In this document: positions 1 to 6,284 of the stretch, piece after piece
Numbering within the stretch: the stretch's first letter is position 1
How the letters are laid out: the number at the start of each line of letters is the position of its first letter
From: Candidatus Nanopelagicaceae bacterium
GTDB lineage: Bacteria; Actinomycetota; Actinomycetes; Nanopelagicales; Nanopelagicaceae
Direction of reading: 5' to 3'
Length of the DNA: 7,634 nt
NCBI GenBank assembly: GCA_947488635.1
Contig: CANLAY010000043.1
Coordinates: 1-7,634 of the forward strand
Translations under genes and position numbers: made by a program
The notes under the pieces: generated by a model
Seen by the model: the letters and a program-made list of their open reading frames with translations, nothing else
Told to the model about the DNA's origin: nothing
Databases searched by the model: none

Positions 1-513
1 ATCATCAAGGAAGCGATCGACAATACGTGATTGTCGAGCCTGGTCATCTAGCGCTTCGCCGACGATCTTTGATGCGAGTTCAACTGCAAGTGCGCCCACT
101 TCACTACGAAGCGAAGTAACGGCTTGCTGACGTTCGGACTCGATCGATGCATGTGCAGCTGCCGTGATGCGAGCTGCTTCTTCTTGTGCCTTAACTCGAA
201 GTTCTTCAACGATGGCAGTTCCTTGAACTCGTGCGTCTTCGCGCATCTTCTGCGCTTCTTCGCGAGCTGTTGAAAGCTGATCGTTGTACTGCGCTAGTGC
301 GCGTTGAGCTTCGAGTTGAGCTTTTTCAGCACGTTCCATACCGCCTTGAATTGCAGCAGTGCGCTCTGTGAATGCTTTTTCAAACATTGGCACAACACGA
401 CTACGCAAAACTAAGAAGAGCAATAGGAAGGCGACTGCGCCAACAATTAGCTCGGCAGTATGCGGAACAAGCGGATTAACTTTCTCCGCTGCTGCATAAA
501 GTGAATTCTCCAT
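1..513 (-). CDS. atpF: F1Fo ATP synthase subunit b (AtpF), partial at 3' end
   Basis: This is the peripheral-stalk b subunit, which links the Fo a subunit in the membrane to the F1 head. The open frame gives 171 codons from the ATG at 513 and runs off the window without a stop. The last visible residues are DRFLDD, which in actinobacterial b subunits lie near the C terminus, so probably only a few codons are missing. A single membrane helix sits at about residues 20-37 (AELIVGAVAFLL and on). It is followed by a long charged, alanine- and glutamate-rich stretch (about 45-170) typical of the b-subunit coiled coil, with no membrane segment. The start has a weak Shine-Dalgarno (AGGT about 7 nt upstream). 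It follows atpE by 56 nt, the normal a-c-b gene order. I see no sign of fusion to delta in the visible part. Confidence 0.95.
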   Translation of the reverse strand, partial: MENSLYAAAEKVNPLVPHTAELIVGAVAFLLLFLVLRSRVVPMFEKAFTERTAAIQGGMERAEKAQLEAQRALAQYNDQLSTAREEAQKMREDARVQGTAIVEELRVKAQEEAARITAAAHASIESERQQAVTSLRSEVGALAVELASKIVGEALDDQARQSRIVDRFLDD

Positions 514-569
514 TAGTTACCTATCTCTAGATTTTCTCTAATTGCTTCTGGTTTAAATAGATCGCTGGA

Positions 570-773
570 TTAGAGAACGAAAGCTAGAACTAGACCGAAT
601 AGTGCAAGCGCTTCAGCAAGTGCGAATCCAAGGAAGGCAATTGGCTGTAGAACGCTGCGTGCTTCAGGTTGACGAGCTACGCCACTGATGTAAGCAGCGA
701 AGATCATTCCGGTTGCAATCGCGGGTCCGATTGCAGAGAGGCCATAACCGACCAGGTTGAGTGTGCCTGTCAT
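570..773 (-). CDS. atpE: F1Fo ATP synthase subunit c (AtpE)
   Basis: This is the c-ring proteolipid that carries the coupling ion through the membrane. The protein has 67 residues, slightly short for the family (about 70-85). It forms a helical hairpin: helix 1 at about residues 5-30 with a glycine/alanine-rich face (GYGLSAIG), the conserved polar loop ARQPEA at 33-38, and helix 2 at about 43-66. The ion-binding carboxylate is Glu54 in [12 protein letters not shown]. It is followed by Ala-Leu rather than the Ser/Thr ligands of sodium-type rings, and the position of the sodium-type glutamine in helix 1 is Thr21, so proton coupling is expected. The ATG has a good Shine-Dalgarno (AAAGG about 7 nt upstream) and the stop is TAA. 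It lies 35 nt after atpB and 56 nt before atpF. Confidence 0.97.
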   Translation of the reverse strand: MTGTLNLVGYGLSAIGPAIATGMIFAAYISGVARQPEARSVLQPIAFLGFALAEALALFGLVLAFVL

Positions 774-808
774 TTTCTTACCTTTCGTTAGTTATTAGTT
801 TTTTATAG

Positions 809-1597
809 CTAGTGCTCGTCGGCAAGGGCGCCGGCGATATATAGAGCGGTCAACAGAGTAAAGATATACGCCTGTAGACATTGGACCATGAACTCGAAGA
901 AAGTAAGACCGATACCAAATGCGAAAGCAAATGGACTGATCAACTTCAAACCGAGCACACCTTGGAATAGATGTTCTCCACCCAAGATGAAAACTAAAAG
1001 TAGTAAGTGGCCAGCAAACATATTTGCGAATAAACGAAGTGAAAGTGTTAGCGGGCGAACTAAGAAGAAGGTTGCTAATTCAATTGGAGTTAGCAAAATA
1101 TAGACTGGCTTTGGCACACCAGGCATGAACATGATCTCTTTGAGATATTTAACGATGCCTTGCTTGCGAATTCCGACGTAGTGGAAAACTACGAAGGTAA
1201 ATACGGCCAAGACATACGGGAAGCTCACGCGTGACATGGTTGGGAATTGCAAGAACGGCACAATTCCGAAGATGTTATTAGTTAGTACGAAGGTAAATAG
1301 TGTGAATAAATAAGGCACAAATCGCATGAATTCGTGGCCGATAATGTCGCGGCCTAGGTCATTGCGCACAAAGCTATAGATTGATTCACCAGCAAATTGC
1401 AGCTTGGAAGGAACAACTGCTGCTTTGCGTGATGAAAGTAAGAAGAAAACTGAAACTAAAATTACTGATAAGAAAACTAGGAGAATTGGTTTTGTGGTAA
1501 ATGCGTTATCGCCAAAAACGGGTGGCAATTCGAAGTCATTGCTGCTTGGCGGGACGAATCCTTCGCCTTCTCCGCTAAGTCTAAATAGCGAGCGCAC
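809..1597 (-). CDS. atpB: F1Fo ATP synthase subunit a (AtpB)
   Basis: This is the membrane stator subunit that forms the two proton half-channels against the c-ring. The protein is all-helical, with membrane segments near residues 38-56, 97-117, 126-145, 166-188 and 195-258, counted from the first in-frame GTG at 1603. The signature SLRLFANMFAGH carries the essential arginine at residue 190, and the C-terminal EFMVQCLQAYIFTLL segment is also typical. Two GTG starts are possible, at 1603 (264 aa) and 1597 (262 aa). An in-frame TAA at 1612-1610 excludes anything further upstream. The AAGGGG Shine-Dalgarno at 1608-1603 overlaps the first GTG but sits 5 nt before the second, so I chose 1597. The stop is TAG. 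The gene follows a gap of over 100 nt that may hold its own promoter. Confidence 0.95.
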   Translation of the reverse strand: MRSLFRLSGEGEGFVPPSSNDFELPPVFGDNAFTTKPILLVFLSVILVSVFFLLSSRKAAVVPSKLQFAGESIYSFVRNDLGRDIIGHEFMRFVPYLFTLFTFVLTNNIFGIVPFLQFPTMSRVSFPYVLAVFTFVVFHYVGIRKQGIVKYLKEIMFMPGVPKPVYILLTPIELATFFLVRPLTLSLRLFANMFAGHLLLLVFILGGEHLFQGVLGLKLISPFAFAFGIGLTFFEFMVQCLQAYIFTLLTALYIAGALADEH

Positions 1598-1602
1598 GCA
1601 CA

Positions 1603-1608
1603 CCCCTT
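1603..1608 (-). promoter_or_regulatory. Shine-Dalgarno of atpB, decides the start
   Basis: On the minus strand the sequence AAGGGG lies 5 nt before the GTG at 1597 and directly overlaps the GTG at 1603. The spacing favours the 1597 start. Which GTG is used in vivo is inferred. Confidence 0.6.
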
Positions 1609-1640
1609 TTTAATCCAGATACCAACTAAGACGGGGCAAC

Positions 1641-1668
1641 CTTATGTCTTAAGGGGCACCTGTGTGAA
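1641..1668 (-). promoter_or_regulatory. Putative promoter for atpB-atpE-atpF
   Basis: On the minus strand there is TTCACA at 1668-1663 (5 of 6 matches to the -35 consensus TTGACA), a 16-nt spacer, and CATAAG at 1646-1641 (4 of 6 matches to TATAAT). Transcription would begin near 1633-1635, leaving a leader of about 36 nt before the atpB GTG. It sits in the longest non-coding gap within the atp genes. The match is moderate and found by eye, so read-through from the upstream operon remains possible. Confidence 0.35.
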
Positions 1669-1686
1669 ATCCAACCACTGTGGATT
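1668..1686. repeat. Short inverted repeat beside the putative atpB promoter
   Basis: The arms AATCCA (1668-1673) and TGGATT (1681-1686) are perfect inverted copies around a 7-nt centre. Nested within them is a second palindrome, CCAC-T-GTGG (1675-1683). The repeat touches the upstream end of the putative -35 box. It could be a small operator or a chance hairpin; no T-run follows it on either strand, so it is not a terminator. Confidence 0.3.
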
Positions 1687-1716
1687 GGGTTACTAGCGGC
1701 TGAGACTTTTTCAGGC

Positions 1717-1908
1717 CTATTCGCGGCCGAATCGGAGCCAAACCAGGTAGATCGCAGCGCCAATTCCAAGCAGTAAACCAACTAAAAGGAAATAGCCCTG
1801 GTTGAGCCATTTATCCAGCCCGTATCCAACCCCGCCCCAAAAGAGCATGCCGGAAAGGAGATAGCCAAAGATCGACCAGAGGGCGTTGCCTTCATCTTTC
1901 ATTGCCAT
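1717..1908 (-). CDS. atpZ: AtpZ/AtpI-family small membrane protein
   Basis: The 63-residue protein has two membrane helices, at about residues 10-30 and 38-58, joined by the motif GYGLDKWLNQG. This hairpin, with a glycine-rich first helix ending in G-x-x-LD and a second ending in AAIYLVW, resembles the AtpZ (ATPase_gene1) family encoded next to Fo genes. In other bacteria AtpZ/AtpI proteins have been linked to c-ring assembly and divalent-cation transport. Which applies here is unknown. The ATG at 1908 is preceded by a strong Shine-Dalgarno (AAGGAG, 6 nt spacing), which favours it over the second ATG two codons later. The stop is TAG. It lies 40 nt after atpI and before the atpB leader. The family assignment rests on motif and locus, not on a database search. 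Confidence 0.8.
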   Translation of the reverse strand: MAMKDEGNALWSIFGYLLSGMLFWGGVGYGLDKWLNQGYFLLVGLLLGIGAAIYLVWLRFGRE

Positions 1909-1948
1909 TTCGAGCTCCTTACCTATTTATTGCTCTTCACCAGCGATC

Positions 1949-2374
1949 TTACTGCTGGCCCGGTTTAGGGGGTAGGGGTAAATGCAACCGCAATTTCAGG
2001 TAACTAGCAATTTCCCCGCCTAGCCAGGCAAAAGTCAGCGCAATTGCGGTTATTCCAAAACTGGCACGATCGATCGTATCTCGCGAAGTTAGCCGAGTTA
2101 AGGCAATTAGGAATCCAGTTAATAAAAGAAGTTTGGCGAAGTAAGAAAAGAGCGCAAGTGCGAATGTGCTCAATGGATCTAGCTTGGTCGAAAGTCGAGA
2201 GACAAAAAGATGGACTGCAAAGAAGATCACCACAATGAATTGAGCAAGTATTGCGCCAAATAAACCAGCTTTACCTTGCACAAAAGTAGCAATCGCAATT
2301 GCAACCACACCAACTGCAAATGATGGAATCAGCGCTCCGCGCAGTAACTGACTCTCTGGATCATTCTTAGCCAT
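1949..2374 (-). CDS. atpI: ATP synthase protein I (AtpI) homologue
   Basis: The 141-residue protein has four predicted membrane helices at about 12-31, 35-59, 69-93 and 104-125, and a short proline-rich tail (PLPPKPGQQ). Size, topology and position before the Fo genes match the AtpI/UncI family, proposed to help assemble the c-ring. The same slot in Mycobacterium and Streptomyces holds a comparable small membrane protein. I chose the ATG at 2374, giving MAKNDPES, because it has an AAAGGTGG Shine-Dalgarno 9 nt upstream. The longer frame to 2395 would need a TTG start lying inside wecA and would place that Shine-Dalgarno within the coding sequence. The ATG lies inside the last codons of wecA (8-nt overlap), which suggests translational coupling. 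The stop is TAA. Confidence 0.88.
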   Translation of the reverse strand: MAKNDPESQLLRGALIPSFAVGVVAIAIATFVQGKAGLFGAILAQFIVVIFFAVHLFVSRLSTKLDPLSTFALALFSYFAKLLLLTGFLIALTRLTSRDTIDRASFGITAIALTFAWLGGEIASYLKLRLHLPLPPKPGQQ

Positions 2375-3458
2375 TAATTTTCGCCACCTTTTCAAGTTTA
2401 AATCGATATACCGAAATTGTGATCGCTAATAAAACTACCGCTGAAAGTGCTGCGACCCAAATTGGTTGAAACGCTGCAACTGTTACCGGAAATGCAATTG
2501 TGGCTGTTGCTAAATACATAATCACTGCGGTGCGCTGTTGCGTCTTACCAGCACTCATTAATCGGTGATGTAGATGTTCTTTATCTGGGGAGAACGGTGA
2601 CTTTCCTTTTGCTATCCGTCGAATAACGGCCAGCACTAAATCTGAAAGCGGAATAGCTAAAACTGCAAAAGGTAGAAATAGCGGCAGCAACGTTGGCCCA
2701 AGTTTTGCCTCAGATATTGCATTTGGATCAATTTGGCCAGTTAAGGTAATTGCAGATGCAGCTAGAACTAAACCGAGCAACATCGAACCAGAATCACCCA
2801 TGAAAATGCGGGCCGGGTGCCAGTTATGTGGCAAGAAACCAATGCAAACGCCAATGATTACTGCTGTCATAAGAGACGGGGCGCCAGCGCGCGAAAAGCC
2901 ATAAACAACTGCCAATAAATAAGAAAAAGCAAAGAACGCAGCAGCAGATACGGCCACAATTCCGGCAGCTAGCCCATCTAACCCATCTATAAAGTTCACC
3001 GCATTTATCGTTACCAGCACAATTAATACTGTTAAGAACTGACCAATGCTGGCTGGCAACGTGATTACTTCACTGGCTGGAATCCAGAGAACTTGAACAC
3101 CGTAGAGCAATAAAATTCCAGCAGCCAATGCTTGGCCGGCTAACTTAGTTAGTGAATCAAGTTCATAACGATCATCTGCCATACCTAGCAAAACTATAAA
3201 TGTGGCAGCCAAGAAAATTCCTTGAGCTTCGCGGCCAAAAGATTTTCCAACTAATGAGAAGTGATTGACGATCAAGAATGTAAAAGTCATGGCCAGCCAC
3301 ATTGCTACTCCACCCCAGCGAGCAGTCGGTGTGGTGTGAGCATCGCGGGTTCTAACTTGAGCTACTGCGCCAAACTTGATTGCATACTTTCGAACTAACG
3401 GGGTGATTAAATAGCAGAGCGCTGCTGCGATAAGTAGAGTTACTAGATACTCACGCAT
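2367..3458 (-). CDS. wecA: WecA-type undecaprenyl-phosphate GlcNAc-1-phosphate transferase
   Basis: This integral membrane enzyme of the MraY/WecA family transfers a HexNAc-1-phosphate, probably GlcNAc-1-P from UDP-GlcNAc, onto a polyprenyl phosphate. That is the first committed step of cell-wall linker or surface glycan synthesis, as for WecA in mycobacteria. The protein has 363 residues and about 11 membrane helices. Diagnostic cytoplasmic motifs are MADDRYELDSL with the Asp pair at 95-96, NFIDGLDGLAAG at 155-166, FMGDSGS at 219-225 and the HLHHR motif at 295-299, which marks the WecA/TagO type rather than MraY. It begins 15 nt after the glyA stop with no recognisable Shine-Dalgarno in the gap, so coupling to glyA translation is likely. 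Its 3' end overlaps atpI by 8 nt. The sugar substrate is inferred from the family. Confidence 0.93.
   Translation of the reverse strand: MREYLVTLLIAAALCYLITPLVRKYAIKFGAVAQVRTRDAHTTPTARWGGVAMWLAMTFTFLIVNHFSLVGKSFGREAQGIFLAATFIVLLGMADDRYELDSLTKLAGQALAAGILLLYGVQVLWIPASEVITLPASIGQFLTVLIVLVTINAVNFIDGLDGLAAGIVAVSAAAFFAFSYLLAVVYGFSRAGAPSLMTAVIIGVCIGFLPHNWHPARIFMGDSGSMLLGLVLAASAITLTGQIDPNAISEAKLGPTLLPLFLPFAVLAIPLSDLVLAVIRRIAKGKSPFSPDKEHLHHRLMSAGKTQQRTAVIMYLATATIAFPVTVAAFQPIWVAALSAVVLLAITISVYRFKLEKVAKING
2384..2391 (-). promoter_or_regulatory. Shine-Dalgarno of atpI inside wecA
   Basis: On the minus strand AAAGGTGG lies within the last codons of wecA, 9 nt before the ATG at 2374. It supports that start over the upstream in-frame TTG at 2395. 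Confidence 0.6.
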
Positions 3459-3473
3459 TGAGAATTGAGCTGC

Positions 3474-4739
3474 TTAAGCTTCGTAGATGGGGAATTGCGC
3501 AGTCAAAGCATGAACTTCAGCCTTGATGCCAGCAAATTTGCTCTCGTCTTCATTCTTAACTGCGCGAGCAATTAAGTTAGCAATAGTTTTCATCTCGTTA
3601 ACGCCCATGCCTTGGGTAGTTGTCGCTGGCGAACCAACTCGAATACCACTTGTTACTGATGGCGCTTCTGGGTCATATGGAATTGAATTCTTATTCAAGC
3701 TGATGCCCGCTAAACCGCAACGTTCGTCAGCGACCTTGCCATTAACGCCAGTGCTACGAATATCAATTAGCGCTAGGTGGGTTTGGGTACCGCCAGAAAC
3801 TGCGCGCATGCCTTCGGCTTCTAAGCCTGCAGCAAGGGCTTTAGCATTAGTAATAACGTCCTTGGCATACTTTTGATAAGCCGGTTGAGCGCATTCTTTA
3901 AGCGCCACAGCCTTGCCTGCTACGGCAGACATGATTGGGCCACCTTGCATGCCTGGGAAAACTGCCTTGTCGATCGCGGCTGCATGTTCGCCTTTAGTCA
4001 AAATCATGCCGCCACGAGGGCCACGCAAAACTTTGTGAGTAGTAAATGAAACAACATCTGCATACGGCACAGGCGATGGAATCGCTTTGCCAGCCACTAA
4101 ACCAATGAAGTGCGCTGCATCCACCCACATGATTGCGCCAACTTCATCGCAGATCTGGCGAACTTTTTCAAAGTCAATCAAACTTGGGTATGCAGTTGCA
4201 CCGCTACAAATCATTTTTGGCTTATTAGCTATCGCAAGATCGCGCAATTGATCGTAATCGATTAACTCATTATCTTCGCGAACTCCGTATGAAACAACGT
4301 TAAACCACTTACCCGAGAAGTTAACTTTTGAACCATGAGTTAAGTGACCACCATGAGGCAGCGACATTGCAAGCACGGTATCGCCAGGTTTAGTAAATGC
4401 TTGGTAAACCGCAATGTTGGCACTGGCACCTGAATGTGGTTGCACGTTGGCATGGTCAGCACCGAAAAGCTCTTTAGCGCGATCGATGGCAATGATTTCG
4501 GCTTTATCAACTTCTTCGCAACCGCCGTAGTAACGCTTACCGGGATAACCTTCGGCATACTTATTTGAAAGAGTTGAACCCAGTGTTGCCAAAACTGCGC
4601 GAGAAGTGAAGTTTTCACTAGCAATTAGCTGCAGGTTCTGTTGTTGACGCTTTAGCTCAGATAAAACAACTCCAGCAATATCTGGATCTTGCTTTGAAAG
4701 TAGCTCAAAATCTGGGCCGTAGAAAGTATCGTCGCTCAT
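3474..4739 (-). CDS. glyA: Serine hydroxymethyltransferase (GlyA)
   Basis: This PLP enzyme interconverts serine and glycine while charging tetrahydrofolate with a one-carbon unit in the cytoplasm. At 421 residues it has full family length. Visible landmarks are LIASENF at 38-44, NKYAEGYPGKRYYGG at 59-73, HSGASAN at 102-108, VDAAH at 206-210 (the Asp that contacts the PLP ring), SFTTHK with the Schiff-base lysine at 236, and TSGIRVG with the substrate-carboxylate arginine at 367. Just after that arginine, the sequence reads SPATTTQG where many homologues carry one or two arginines. Otherwise it looks fully functional. The ATG has AGGA about 8 nt upstream. It lies 30 nt after the Sua5-family gene and 15 nt before wecA; glyA in this slot is also found in Streptomyces. 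Confidence 0.97.
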   Translation of the reverse strand: MSDDTFYGPDFELLSKQDPDIAGVVLSELKRQQQNLQLIASENFTSRAVLATLGSTLSNKYAEGYPGKRYYGGCEEVDKAEIIAIDRAKELFGADHANVQPHSGASANIAVYQAFTKPGDTVLAMSLPHGGHLTHGSKVNFSGKWFNVVSYGVREDNELIDYDQLRDLAIANKPKMICSGATAYPSLIDFEKVRQICDEVGAIMWVDAAHFIGLVAGKAIPSPVPYADVVSFTTHKVLRGPRGGMILTKGEHAAAIDKAVFPGMQGGPIMSAVAGKAVALKECAQPAYQKYAKDVITNAKALAAGLEAEGMRAVSGGTQTHLALIDIRSTGVNGKVADERCGLAGISLNKNSIPYDPEAPSVTSGIRVGSPATTTQGMGVNEMKTIANLIARAVKNEDESKFAGIKAEVHALTAQFPIYEA

Positions 4740-4769
4740 ACCTGAATCCTATTAGGAAGCCGATTAAAA

Positions 4770-5420
4770 CTACTTCCCAATTTGTGAGATATCAGGCGTG
4801 ACTTCAGTCAATTGCGCCTGTGAAATCGCCCCAATTCGCCCGACTTTGAGCCCAGTTTCGGTGGTTTCAACAATCGTTGTTGGTTGTCCTTTTGGCAGCA
4901 GACCACCATCAAAAATCAAAGCCAAGTGAGTTCCATCAATTGAGATGTCATCGATGCTATTTATTGCGGGCTGCCCAGCAAGTGTGGCACTTGCTGTTGC
5001 TAGTGGGCCAACTTCGGCAGTGATTGCTCGAGCAAACTCAGCAGCCGGTACTCGCACATTGATGCGATCTAGATTGCGATCATCACCTAGATCCCAATTA
5101 AGTGCTAACTGTGGTTTGGCTGTTACGGATAATAAACCTGGCCAAAACGCATCAGTTAACTTCTGCAGATCCGCACTCGAATCACGAATGATTCCAACTG
5201 CGCGAGTTGCATCTGAGATTAAAACTTGAGCTGCCACACCCAACGCATCTCCGCGCATAACATGCATCGTGCGAACTGCATCGTGGCTAAAGGCATCGCA
5301 TAGATAGGCGTAGCTATGTTCTAGTGGCACCACGATTACATAACCATCGCGAATTGCTTTTGCTGCCAGAGCCACCTGGGCAGCAAAGTCTTCTGGCGCT
5401 AACTTAACTATCTCGCTCAT
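4770..5420 (-). CDS. Sua5/YrdC/YciO-family protein, divergent active site
   Basis: The family enzyme makes threonylcarbamoyl-AMP for the t6A37 modification of ANN-decoding tRNAs. This 216-residue protein keeps the fold landmarks: GYVIVVP at 26-32, AFWPGLLS at 91-98, NVRVP at 121-125, a SATLAG loop at 144-149, FDGG at 170-173 and TTIVET at 181-186. Its neighbours prmC and prfA match the Mycobacterium locus. The substrate-binding signatures are altered. The usual PT[ED]TxYG is PLEHSYAY, the usual KxR is replaced by MRGD (about 55-58), and SAN is SAT (Asn replaced by Thr146). It may be a changed-function or YciO-like paralogue rather than the cell's main t6A enzyme, so I withhold a symbol. The ATG overlaps the prmC stop (ATGA), with AGGAG 6 nt upstream. 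The stop is TAG. Confidence 0.85.
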   Translation of the reverse strand: MSEIVKLAPEDFAAQVALAAKAIRDGYVIVVPLEHSYAYLCDAFSHDAVRTMHVMRGDALGVAAQVLISDATRAVGIIRDSSADLQKLTDAFWPGLLSVTAKPQLALNWDLGDDRNLDRINVRVPAAEFARAITAEVGPLATASATLAGQPAINSIDDISIDGTHLALIFDGGLLPKGQPTTIVETTETGLKVGRIGAISQAQLTEVTPDISQIGK

Positions 5421-6271
5421 GAATTACTCCTAATCGCACTTGACCAACGCGGCCGGCCAGTTAGATCAAGATGTAATGATATTTGGGTGAAGTCAGTACT
5501 TAGTAATTTAGCGATTGACTCCCCTTGAGTTTCAGTATGTTCAATTGCGAGCAATCCCCCGGTCTTTAACAATCGGGCTGCTGCATCAATGAATCGCTTT
5601 GGTAGTTCTAACCCATCAGGGCCCCCAAATAGCGCAATCGCTGGTTCGAAGTTGGCAACATCTTTTGGCAGCGGTTGTGAATCAGGCACATACGGCGGAT
5701 TTGCCACAACGACATCGCATTTAACGCCATCTAGAACGTCGGCAACATCGCCTTGAACAATACGAATACTTTGATCGTGGAAAGCCACGTTTTGCTTGAG
5801 CCATTCGATGGCATCTGCACTCTTTTCAACCGCTATTACATGAGTATTTGGGGCCTCTGTTGCAATAGAAATTGCCATCGCACCTGAGCCAGCCCCTAAA
5901 TCAATTACTGAAACTGGGCCGGGCAAATTAGCAATGTGCTTTAGAACTTCTTCAACTAGTCCTTCAGTCTCTGGACGAGGTACTAAGACACCTGGACCAA
6001 CAACTAAATTCAATTTTCGAAAACCGGCAGTTCCCGTTAAATACTGCACTGGTTCGTGGCTGCAGCGGCGTTTAACTAACTCGGCATAACCATCAACTAT
6101 CGCACTTTCATCATTAACTTCTGCCAATGCGCGTTCAAGAGCAATCGGATTATGTAACTCCATACGAGTTAAACCTAAAAGGTGTGCGAAAAGAGTTTCG
6201 GCATCGACGCTTGAATAGCCAGCAGCTTCGATCTGCGCTTTGCCATCACTAATAAGCGCCTTGATCTGCAT
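5417..6271 (-). CDS. prmC: Release factor glutamine methyltransferase (PrmC/HemK)
   Basis: PrmC uses S-adenosylmethionine to N5-methylate the glutamine of the GGQ motif in release factors, making peptide release efficient. The 284-residue protein has the family's helical N-terminal domain (about 1-80, ending in EPVQYLTG) and a Rossmann methyltransferase domain. Motifs are LVPRPETE at 96-103, the SAM-binding DLGAGSGAMAI at 124-134, the acidic VEK at 148-150, the substrate-binding NPPY at 191-194 and GGPDGL at 216-221. It lies directly downstream of prfA, its substrate's gene, with a 13-nt gap, and its TGA overlaps the ATG of the Sua5-family gene by 4 nt. The start has only a weak purine-rich Shine-Dalgarno (TAAGAAAAATG), consistent with coupling to prfA. 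Confidence 0.96.
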   Translation of the reverse strand: MQIKALISDGKAQIEAAGYSSVDAETLFAHLLGLTRMELHNPIALERALAEVNDESAIVDGYAELVKRRCSHEPVQYLTGTAGFRKLNLVVGPGVLVPRPETEGLVEEVLKHIANLPGPVSVIDLGAGSGAMAISIATEAPNTHVIAVEKSADAIEWLKQNVAFHDQSIRIVQGDVADVLDGVKCDVVVANPPYVPDSQPLPKDVANFEPAIALFGGPDGLELPKRFIDAAARLLKTGGLLAIEHTETQGESIAKLLSTDFTQISLHLDLTGRPRWSSAIRSNS

Positions 6272-6284
6272 TTTTCTTACAAAC

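Noticed and set aside
888..1103. 71-residue plus-strand open frame inside atpB
   Set aside because: It lies antisense to well-supported atpB coding sequence, has a lysine- and asparagine-rich composition without family features, and lacks context.
1698..1717. Imperfect hairpin right after the atpZ stop (minus GGCCTGA ... TCAGCC)
   Set aside because: Considered as a terminator between atpZ and atpB. The stem is about 6 bp with a bulge and no T-run follows, so termination is not supported.
1940..1958. Inverted repeat CCAGC/GCTGG spanning the atpI stop codon
   Set aside because: Only 5 bp with a 9-nt loop and no T-run; likely chance, or at most a minor mRNA structure.
1949..2395. Longer atpI starting at TTG 2395
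   Set aside because: The Shine-Dalgarno AAAGGTGG falls inside the extension and serves the ATG at 2374; the extra seven residues are only a reading of the wecA 3' end.
3523..3876. 117-residue plus-strand open frame inside glyA
   Set aside because: It is an antisense shadow of conserved glyA codons, with no recognisable motif or upstream signals.
4340..4624. 94-residue minus-strand frame overlapping glyA
   Set aside because: It is a frame-shifted reading of the conserved SHMT N-terminal domain; the glyA frame is continuous across it.
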